10,937 nucleotides of DNA from Hydrogenothermaceae bacterium (GTDB lineage: Bacteria; Aquificota; Aquificia; Aquificales; Hydrogenothermaceae). Positions 1 to 5,617 of the stretch are shown piece by piece. Made by a program: the position numbers and the translations under genes. A model generated the notes under the pieces. The model was not told the origin of the DNA. It saw only the letters and a program-made list of their open reading frames with translations, and did no database searches. Every line of letters starts with the position of its first letter. Positions within the stretch are counted from its first letter, which is position 1. The stretch covers positions 1 to 10,937 of the forward strand of contig JALSSG010000158.1 in assembly GCA_026984355.1 (NCBI GenBank), given 5' to 3'.

Positions 1-714
1 CTGTCTTATTATCCACAAGATACTTTCCATAATATCAACTGGTTCAAATCCTGCAACAACAACTGGTGTATTATAAAGGTCTACAATTTCCTGATAGATT
101 TTTGCTCCTGTTATAACAGATACATGGGCAGGTCCTATAAAAGCGTCTATTTTAGCCTCTCCACTGTCCATTATAGCCTTAATAGGTGGTGGGACTAATA
201 CGTGGTTTATATGAAAGTAAACGTTTTTCAGTCCAAGCTGTAATACTTTTTCTATCAGTGCTGCTGTCATTGGTGTTGTTGTCTCAAAGCCAATGGCAAA
301 GTATATAACGTTTTTGTCTGGGTTTTCCTGTGCTATTTTCAGGATGTCAAAAGGTGCATAAACCATTTTTATGTTTTTCCCTTTTGCCCTTTCTTTCTGG
401 AGGGAGCTTTTTGAACCGGGAACTCTAATCATATCTCCAAGTGTTGCAATAATGTTATTTTCGTCCTGTGCTAATGCTATGGCGTGGTCTATTCTCTCTT
501 TTGGCATTATACATACAGGACAGCCGGGACCGTGAATAAAATCTATCTCTTGTGGAAGTATCTGTTTTAGTCCGTATTTCATTATTGTGTGGGTATGTCC
601 TCCGCAAACTTCCATTATGTTAAATGGGCTTTTTAGCTCTTTTTCTATCTGTTTAGCAAGGGCTTTTATTCTTTTACTGTCTCTAAAGTCTTTTATGTAG
701 TCTATGTTAGCCAT
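1..714 (-). CDS. hypD: HypD, [NiFe]-hydrogenase maturation protein (3' end off window)
   Basis: HypD works with HypC in the cytoplasm as the scaffold on which the Fe(CN)2CO part of the [NiFe] active site is built. I translated 238 codons from the ATG at 714; the rest of the gene lies beyond the left edge. Family hallmarks are clear: CGGHTH at residues 37-42, GPGCPVC at 62-68 (Cys65, Cys68) and GFETTTP at 142-148. These are the conserved cysteine and thiol-redox regions of HypD; the C-terminal [4Fe-4S] cysteines fall in the missing part. An AGGAG overlaps the stop of the upstream gene, with only 4 bases between stop and start, so the genes are co-transcribed. Its G+C looks visibly higher than that of the two small genes just upstream, which fits those two being an insertion between hypC and hypD. 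Confidence 0.97.
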   Translation of the reverse strand, partial: MANIDYIKDFRDSKRIKALAKQIEKELKSPFNIMEVCGGHTHTIMKYGLKQILPQEIDFIHGPGCPVCIMPKERIDHAIALAQDENNIIATLGDMIRVPGSKSSLQKERAKGKNIKMVYAPFDILKIAQENPDKNVIYFAIGFETTTPMTAALIEKVLQLGLKNVYFHINHVLVPPPIKAIMDSGEAKIDAFIGPAHVSVITGAKIYQEIVDLYNTPVVVAGFEPVDIMESILWIIRQ

Positions 715-718
715 TGTT

Positions 719-1084
719 TTACTCCTGTTTTTCAGGTTTTATTTTTTCACTAACAAAAGTTAAAAATTCCCTAAATCCTTCTACTATCTCTTTTGAGAAT
801 TGTGATTCAACAATATTCTCTTGATTCCCATTATGAAAGTGGTAAGGAAAAGTTTTTAATTTTCTTGCTTTCTTATCAGGAAAATTATCATATCTATATA
901 TGCAATTGTCTAAACATTCCCAATGGAATGAAAATTTATTTTTTAATTTTTGAGAAATAACTACCTCAATAAAACTTCCATCTATAAGGATAATCCTGAG
1001 TTTATAGTTTTTTATATATGCATGCTTTACTATTTCTTTAAACTCTATTTCAGCTATACTTTTTAGATTTTCTAATTTATTCAT
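719..1084 (-). CDS. TumE/DUF6516-like putative toxin
   Basis: A 121-residue soluble protein. The pattern YRYDN at residues 63-67 followed by FPYHFH at 79-84 with a downstream conserved-looking E/S region resembles the DUF6516 (TumE-type toxin) family, whose members usually show an 'RYDN...H.H' core; this is recognition by eye, not a search result. The gene starts inside the end of its upstream partner, overlapping it by 8 bases (ATGAATAA), and has no convincing ribosome-binding site of its own, so it is probably translated by coupling. That order (smaller helical protein first, putative toxin second, overlapping) is typical of toxin-antitoxin pairs. The pair lies between hypC and hypD, where such genes are not expected, and is distinctly AT-richer than hypD. 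If it is not a toxin it is an uncharacterised small protein carried in the hyp operon. Confidence 0.66.
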   Translation of the reverse strand: MNKLENLKSIAEIEFKEIVKHAYIKNYKLRIILIDGSFIEVVISQKLKNKFSFHWECLDNCIYRYDNFPDKKARKLKTFPYHFHNGNQENIVESQFSKEIVEGFREFLTFVSEKIKPEKQE

Positions 1085-1361
1085 CTTCTATTAGTTTTAA
1101 AACTTTTAAAATTTTATCTCTTTCTGCTTCAAGATTATCTAACAAAAAGAAATCATCTAATGCTTCTTCCTCTGTTATTTTCCCTTCTTCAGCAAGTTTG
1201 TTCATCTCATAAATATTCTTAACTTTCCATTTTTTTCTAAGTTTAAAAATTTCACTCTCTATTTCTATTAGTTTGTCATTGAGATAAGTTTTTAAGGATT
1301 CTTTTATAAGCTTTTCTTCTGGTATTGACAGTTCGTCAGCCAATGCCTTTATATCTAACAT
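1077..1361 (-). CDS. Putative antitoxin partner of the TumE-like gene
   Basis: A 94-residue, very charged, predicted all-helical protein (rich in Glu, Lys, Leu, Ile) with no cysteine, signal peptide or membrane segment. The N-terminal stretch 'ALADELSIPEEKLIKESL' reads like a short helix-turn-helix or ribbon-helix-helix-like element, and the middle (…EMNKLAEEGKITEEEALDD…) resembles the small proteins I associate with DUF6516 genes in thermophiles; neither is proven. A GAGGT lies 4-5 bases before the ATG. It is 38 bases downstream of hypC, and its stop overlaps the start of the toxin-like gene by 8 bases. The coupling supports a toxin-antitoxin unit in which this is the labile antitoxin. I saw no strong separate promoter in the 38-base gap, so it may depend on the hydrogenase operon promoter or on a weak site inside hypC. 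Confidence 0.6.
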   Translation of the reverse strand: MLDIKALADELSIPEEKLIKESLKTYLNDKLIEIESEIFKLRKKWKVKNIYEMNKLAEEGKITEEEALDDFFLLDNLEAERDKILKVLKLIEDE

Positions 1362-1399
1362 TTTTACCTCACATTGTAAAAAATGATTTATCTTTAAAC

Positions 1400-1645
1400 C
1401 TATATCTCTTCTCCTTCCTCTTCAAGCTTCTGGATTATCTCTTCATATGTTTTTAGACTTTCTAGTGCATCTTCTTTTCTCATTTTTGTCATTGCGTATC
1501 CTACATGGATAAGAACGTAATCTCCCACTTCTACCGGCTCAGGCATAAGGTCAAGGGAAACCTTCCTTTTTACTCCCATTGTATCAACCACTGCATAATT
1601 ATCTGATAGTATTTCAACTATTTTTGATGGTATTGATAGACACAT
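1400..1645 (-). CDS. hypC: HypC/HybG-type hydrogenase maturation chaperone
   Basis: An 81-residue protein with the diagnostic MCLSIP N-terminus; Cys2 is the residue that binds the iron of the Fe(CN)2CO precursor and the large subunit precursor. The following 'VGDYVLIHVGYAM' segment (about residues 40-52) is the second family hallmark, and the C-terminal tail is acidic. HypC forms a complex with HypD during cofactor synthesis and then chaperones the large subunit. A GGAGG ribosome-binding site precedes the ATG at good spacing and lies inside the end of the NHL gene, which overlaps hypC by 32 bases. In most hyp operons hypD follows directly; here two small toxin-antitoxin-like genes separate them. 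Confidence 0.97.
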   Translation of the reverse strand: MCLSIPSKIVEILSDNYAVVDTMGVKRKVSLDLMPEPVEVGDYVLIHVGYAMTKMRKEDALESLKTYEEIIQKLEEEGEEI

Positions 1646-2660
1646 TTTGTTTTCCTCCGTGTATGCTTTTGAAGAGTATAATTCTGTTATTTCCTGTATC
1701 TGCTATAAATATATTGTTTTTACTGTCTACATGTACTGCATACGGCCAACAAAGAGTATCTTTTTTTACTCCTTCCCATCGGTTTTCTCCGCATTCTTCA
1801 AAAGAGTGTTGACCTAATACATCTATAGGTTCTTTTATATTATCTTCAAAAAGTAACACTCTATTATTTGATGTATCAGCAACTGCTACAATATCTGAGT
1901 TTGAAGATACACCATAAGGTAGATTTAGTTTGCATTTTCCACAACCTTCTTTATCTGCGAAGCTTAAATCGAAATTTTTAGCATTTTTCAGATTCTCTTT
2001 AAACATATATACTTTGCTAACTCCTGTTCCTGCATCTGCTACAAAGTAATTGTTTTTGCTGACAGAGATTGAATGAGGCCACATAAAACCTGTATATATT
2101 TCATCAGGTTTATCAAGATTATCTGGAATGGTTTTCCATTCTAATATTCTTCTGTTTCCTGTATCACATACAAAAAATTTTCCATTTTTTTCTAATACTC
2201 CAAAACACCAGAAGAATAGATTTTTTTCTGTACTCCTTAGGTCTGGTTGACCTATAATGTGGTCTGGTTTTTTGAAGTTTTCATCAGGTAGACTTTCCCA
2301 CATTAATATTCTGTGATTCCACGCATCTGCTACAAAAAGTTTTTTATCATCTGTTATGAATATTCCTGTAGGCATGAACATGCCTTTTTCTATATTTCCT
2401 CCAGCGTTTACACTATCAGAGAAAAAATCAGGTTGTCCAAGGACAATATCTGCTGGCTGTTGTGGTTTTGGTATACTAAACCATATTAGTACTCTGTGGT
2501 TTCCTGTATCAGCAACTACAGTTATATTATCTTTAACAAAGATTCCTCGTGGTCCGTATAAAGTTGTAGGTGAAGCAGAAGCATCTGGAAGTTTGAATGT
2601 GTTTTCTATATTTTCTCCTATTATTACTTCTGAGTCATACTTTATAGGATTTTTAACCAT
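1614..2660 (-). CDS. NHL-repeat six-bladed beta-propeller protein of the hydrogenase operon
   Basis: A 348-residue protein made almost entirely of NHL repeats. I count six copies of the pattern 'G(I/V)...VADTGN.R(V/I)L.(W/F)' centred near residues 38-60, 98-121, 152-175, 195-220, 248-271 and 307-330, enough for a closed six-bladed propeller, with 'GQPD/GQHS' loops between blades 1-2, 2-3 and 5-6. There is no signal peptide, so it should stay in the cytoplasm. A CGKC at 240-243 could be a redox or metal site but is not part of the NHL fold. The ATG at 2660 is preferred over an in-frame start at 2741 because AGAGGA sits just upstream and the longer version would run 100 bases into the preceding gene; even so it overlaps that gene by 19 bases. 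NHL proteins accompany group 2a uptake hydrogenases; scaffold or docking platform is the likely role, by inference. Confidence 0.85.
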   Translation of the reverse strand: MVKNPIKYDSEVIIGENIENTFKLPDASASPTTLYGPRGIFVKDNITVVADTGNHRVLIWFSIPKPQQPADIVLGQPDFFSDSVNAGGNIEKGMFMPTGIFITDDKKLFVADAWNHRILMWESLPDENFKKPDHIIGQPDLRSTEKNLFFWCFGVLEKNGKFFVCDTGNRRILEWKTIPDNLDKPDEIYTGFMWPHSISVSKNNYFVADAGTGVSKVYMFKENLKNAKNFDLSFADKEGCGKCKLNLPYGVSSNSDIVAVADTSNNRVLLFEDNIKEPIDVLGQHSFEECGENRWEGVKKDTLCWPYAVHVDSKNNIFIADTGNNRIILFKSIHGGKQNVSINTIKNS

Positions 2661-3466
2661 ACGAATTCCTCTTTTATTTTTGTTGGAATAGGTTCTAACT
2701 GTATGTGATTTACTGTGAGGCATTCGCCAGATTCTATGCAATATTCAAATCCGTGCCATGGACATATTATTTTTCCATCAGAAGTTATTTTCTGTGTTGA
2801 TAGTTCTAAGCCTTGATGGGCACATTGGTTTTTGTATGCATAGATTTTTCCTTTCCAGAGAGTTATGATTGCATTTATATTTTCATTCTTAAAAGTTATA
2901 ACTTTTCCTTCTTCTAATAAGCTAAGAGGAATTGCTTTTATAAATGAGCTGGTTTTTAGGTCTATAAAAGCTTCAACAGGTATGTTTTTGTCAAGTTGTA
3001 TGTTCTCTATTTCTGGAACATATGCCTTTACTGCTTCAAGTATTGTTTGTTGAAGTGTGAAACTAACCTGACTGCATCCTTCACATGCTCCTTTTAGCCT
3101 TACTATTACTGTTTTGTCTTTTACATCTACTAACTCTACATCACCTCCATGAGAATGTACATAGGGTTTTATGTGCTCAATTGCTTTTGCTACTTTTGTT
3201 TTTTTGTCTTCTCTTATTATGTTGTATTTTAGGAAAAGAGCAAATATTTCTGGTTCTTGAAGAGACTGTATTAATATATTCTTTGCATTTGGGTCGTTTT
3301 TTAGCATTTTTACTAGTTTTACAAGTGCGACCTTGTGAAATTCATGAAGATTATCTATTAATTGTTTTACCATTTCTCGCTGTTCTTCTGGAAATTCTTT
3401 TATTTTTTCCAGTAGTTCATCTATTTTTGCTGCTGTTTTTTCAAAATCTATAGTTTCTTCACTCAT
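2642..3466 (-). CDS. NifU C-terminal domain-Rieske [2Fe-2S] fusion protein
   Basis: A 274-residue fusion. Residues 1-85 are helical and unassigned; about 90-160 are a NifU-like C-terminal domain (HSHGGDVELV at 104-113, CEGC at 128-131), which in its family carries or transfers an iron-sulphur cluster; about 172-274 are a Rieske domain with both ligand pairs, C215-x-H217 and CPWH (C235, H238), of the ferredoxin/dioxygenase type. No signal peptide or membrane anchor is visible. In the operon context it is the best candidate to receive electrons from the hydrogenase and pass them on, or to deliver clusters to it. The ATG at 3466 overlaps the TPR gene's stop by 8 bases (ATGAGTGA) and has AAGGT upstream; a TTG at 3484 in the same frame is less likely. 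Confidence 0.92.
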   Translation of the reverse strand: MSEETIDFEKTAAKIDELLEKIKEFPEEQREMVKQLIDNLHEFHKVALVKLVKMLKNDPNAKNILIQSLQEPEIFALFLKYNIIREDKKTKVAKAIEHIKPYVHSHGGDVELVDVKDKTVIVRLKGACEGCSQVSFTLQQTILEAVKAYVPEIENIQLDKNIPVEAFIDLKTSSFIKAIPLSLLEEGKVITFKNENINAIITLWKGKIYAYKNQCAHQGLELSTQKITSDGKIICPWHGFEYCIESGECLTVNHIQLEPIPTKIKEEFVWLKIL

Positions 3467-4628
3467 TACCTTTGACCTCAACAAGATGTATTTCTTCTAA
3501 AATTTCATCTATTGCTTGTTTTTCTTCTTTCATGCCGTATTTAGAAAAGAGCATTTTTGCTTCTAGCAGACAGTTTTTTGCATCATCTAATTTTCCTAAA
3601 TGTGCCAAAGCGTTTCCTAAGTTCGCTAGTGTTCTGGCATATCCTATTTCATCATTTTGCTGTTTTCTATAATTAAGTATTTCTTTATATATGTTTACTG
3701 CTTCTAAAAGATTTTTTATAGGGTTTGCTGTTGGCAAATATTGAAGACCGTTTGCATAGTTTAGTGAAGTACTAGCCCATTCATCTGGATATTTATCTTT
3801 AGTAAATATTTTAAGGGCATTTTTCAAGCATTGAATTCCATATGCAAGTCTCATATGGTCTTCTAAATCAGTAGCCTGTATAGATAAATATGCTAAGCCC
3901 ATATTATTATTAATAAGAGCATACATATATGGATATTTATCTTTTTTATAGACTTCTAAAGCTTCTGTATAATGTTTTATTGCATTTTGTATATTTCCAA
4001 GAGATGAGTATGCATTTCCAAGATTAAAAGAAGCTTCAGCTTTCAACACTTTTGCATTGCTGTTTTTTAGACTGTTATAAATCTGTTCTAATAAAGCTAT
4101 TGTTGAGAAATTTACTCCTTTTTGTTGGATTATTAGTTTTACTTTCTTTAGTAGGATTTGTGCTTGGAATATTGGTGATGTATTTTTTATCAGTTTTAAA
4201 GCGTTGTCTAATTCTTGAACTGCAGAATAAGTATCATTTTCTTTTATAAGATAATCGGCTTTTATAAAGTGCTGAAGAGCCTTTAAGTCATATCTATCTG
4301 TATCAAATTCTAGTATCTCACCGAAAAACATCTTTAGCAGGTTGTCTAACTGGGTATCTGGATTTTTTATATAGATATTTTTAAGTATTGAAGAAATATA
4401 TTGTTTAACAGGTTCTTCTTGTATGTTATCAAGACTTTTTAAGGCCTTGTCTATTTCTGATTCATTCAGGTATTTTACAAATTTCCATTCCTCTGGTAAG
4501 TCTTTAAATTCTAAGTTAATAAGTTTTTTTATATGTTTTTGCCAGTTTTGCACATATGGAACGATTAAAAAACTAAGTGGATATGGAAATATCCCTACTG
4601 GTTGTGGAAATATGTCAGACCATTTCAT
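3459..4628 (-). CDS. TPR-repeat protein of the hydrogenase operon
   Basis: A 389-residue soluble protein. The C-terminal half (about residues 195-365) holds tetratricopeptide repeats, clearest at 'FNLGNAYSSLGNIQNAIKHY' and 'LANLGNALAHLGKLDDAK', with two more degenerate units between them; the first 190 residues are helical but not clearly TPR, and start with an aromatic/proline-rich segment. TPR proteins are protein-protein adaptors, so a role in assembling the hydrogenase with its partners is likely; no enzymatic motif is visible. Start choice: the ATG at 4637 directly abuts AGGAGG with no spacing, whereas the ATG at 4628 sits 9 bases from it and overlaps the upstream stop by one base (TAATG), a standard coupling arrangement. 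The lack of a signal peptide places it in the cytoplasm with its neighbours. Confidence 0.85.
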   Translation of the reverse strand: MKWSDIFPQPVGIFPYPLSFLIVPYVQNWQKHIKKLINLEFKDLPEEWKFVKYLNESEIDKALKSLDNIQEEPVKQYISSILKNIYIKNPDTQLDNLLKMFFGEILEFDTDRYDLKALQHFIKADYLIKENDTYSAVQELDNALKLIKNTSPIFQAQILLKKVKLIIQQKGVNFSTIALLEQIYNSLKNSNAKVLKAEASFNLGNAYSSLGNIQNAIKHYTEALEVYKKDKYPYMYALINNNMGLAYLSIQATDLEDHMRLAYGIQCLKNALKIFTKDKYPDEWASTSLNYANGLQYLPTANPIKNLLEAVNIYKEILNYRKQQNDEIGYARTLANLGNALAHLGKLDDAKNCLLEAKMLFSKYGMKEEKQAIDEILEEIHLVEVKGNE

Positions 4629-4846
4629 TAACAACATCCTCCTAATCCATCATTTGGGAATGGTATATCTCTGTTTGCACACCTTTTTATATAGTTTGCA
4701 GCTATCTGGGCTTTTTCTTTTGTGAAGTACTTGTTAAGTCTTCTTCTTACTACCTGGTCTTTGAATAAGACTTCTATATAGACTACCCATTGTCCATCTT
4801 CTTTTTCTACGAAAGTTTCTACTAAAAGAGCTTTTTCTTTAAACAT
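4628..4846 (-). CDS. Small conserved-looking protein with C-terminal Cys-Cys
   Basis: I do not recognise the family. It has 72 residues: a beta-rich looking first half (about residues 7-35, 'LVETFVEKEDGQWVVYIEVL'), a basic helix (36-56, RRRLNKYF…), Cys57 after 'YIKR', then a flexible tail ending GGCC at the extreme C-terminus. No signal peptide or membrane segment is present. Translation is well supported: AGGAGG overlaps the stop of the protease gene and lies at good spacing, and its own stop overlaps the TPR gene start. The three cysteines, two at the very end, suggest metal or cluster binding, membrane attachment, or a redox contact with the hydrogenase, but none of these is shown. Genes of this size recur in group 2 hydrogenase operons, so it is likely a real accessory factor. 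Confidence 0.8.
   Translation of the reverse strand: MFKEKALLVETFVEKEDGQWVVYIEVLFKDQVVRRRLNKYFTKEKAQIAANYIKRCANRDIPFPNDGLGGCC
4638..4643 (-). promoter_or_regulatory. Ribosome-binding site fixing the TPR gene start
   Basis: AGGAGG on the minus strand abuts an ATG at 4637 and is 9 bases from the next in-frame ATG at 4628. Zero spacing excludes the first. The second makes a TAATG overlap with the 72-residue gene's stop. Confidence 0.85.
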
Positions 4847-4858
4847 AGCTTGTCCTCC

Positions 4859-5617
4859 TTATACAAGAGAAACTACTAAACCTCCTTCCTCCTCACTCCA
4901 TATAGCTTTTTTCTTTCCATACTTTATTCCAGGAGGTAGCATTTCCCATATAAGTAAAGCTCTATCTCCTTTTGAGTTTATTTTTTTTAAAAGTAAACCA
5001 CCTTGTTTATCATTTGATAATGGAATTATGGTAAATTGCATTCCCTTTGGAATAACAATAGCAGTCATACTAGTTGAGAAATATTTTTCTGCAATATCAT
5101 TAGGTATTATCATATAACCATCTTCTTTTAGCTCTATTTCAAATGTACCCATAGTTTCTATCCCATAATGATTTATTATGTAATTTGCAAGATTTTTCAT
5201 AGATTCTTCTACTTCTTTTGAAAGTTCCTCTCCTATCTCAAAGTTCTTTCCTTCTATAAGGAAGACTTCTATATCTTTAGGTATTTCATTTTCTAATATG
5301 TGATTTGCAAGAGCTATAGCATGAAACCACTTTATTGAGTGTAAATTTGCTTCTTCATTTGAAGGAAGTTCTTTTATTTCATCAGCAGGGACTTTATAAA
5401 TTGTTCCTGGTTTTTCTCCAGAAAAGCATGCATCTATAAAAATAACTTTTTTAGAATCTTTTATATGGAATATAACGTCTATACCTGATGTGCCACCATC
5501 TACTAAATTTATGTTTGGAGGTACACCAAGTTCCCATAAATATCTAATTAAACGGGGACCAACGCCATCGTCCCCTCTAACTGGATTTCCACAGCCTACT
5601 ATGGAAATTTTTTTCAT
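4859..5617 (-). CDS. Hydrogenase maturation endopeptidase (HycI/HupD family) with extra C-terminal domain
   Basis: The protein has 252 residues. Residues 1-153 are a complete HycI/HybD-type nickel-dependent protease: GCGNPVRGDDGVG at 8-20, with D17 where E. coli HybD has Glu16, D62 (FIDA) and H93 (NLHSIKW) in the positions of the other two nickel-binding residues. It should cut the C-terminal peptide off the large subunit after nickel insertion. A usual family member is about 150-165 residues; here another 100 follow (154-252), beginning 'ETMGTFEIELKEDGYMIIP' and ending in a GG-rich beta-like segment (GGLLLKK, GDRALLIWE, GGLVV). I do not recognise that domain; it may correspond to a separate small gene in other group 2 hydrogenase operons. 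The ATG overlaps the large subunit stop by 4 bases (ATGA), so protease and substrate are translationally coupled. Confidence 0.93.
   Translation of the reverse strand: MKKISIVGCGNPVRGDDGVGPRLIRYLWELGVPPNINLVDGGTSGIDVIFHIKDSKKVIFIDACFSGEKPGTIYKVPADEIKELPSNEEANLHSIKWFHAIALANHILENEIPKDIEVFLIEGKNFEIGEELSKEVEESMKNLANYIINHYGIETMGTFEIELKEDGYMIIPNDIAEKYFSTSMTAIVIPKGMQFTIIPLSNDKQGGLLLKKINSKGDRALLIWEMLPPGIKYGKKKAIWSEEEGGLVVSLV

Noticed and set aside
1093..1104. 12-base palindrome AGTTTTAAAACT near the end of the antitoxin-like gene
   Set aside because: It consists of Leu and Lys codons in an AT-rich coding region and has no loop or downstream T-run placing it as a terminator.
2661..2741. A 27-residue N-terminal extension of the NHL protein
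   Set aside because: It would run antiparallel in reading frame to the end of the Rieske domain gene on the same strand, has no good ribosome-binding site, and its basic sequence looks unlike the NHL protein; AGAGGA before 2660 favours the shorter form.
3085..3453. Long open frame on the plus strand opposite the NifU-Rieske gene, rich in Leu
   Set aside because: It is the complement of a clearly coding minus-strand gene; its leucine runs come from antisense Lys/Glu codons, and there is no ribosome-binding site.
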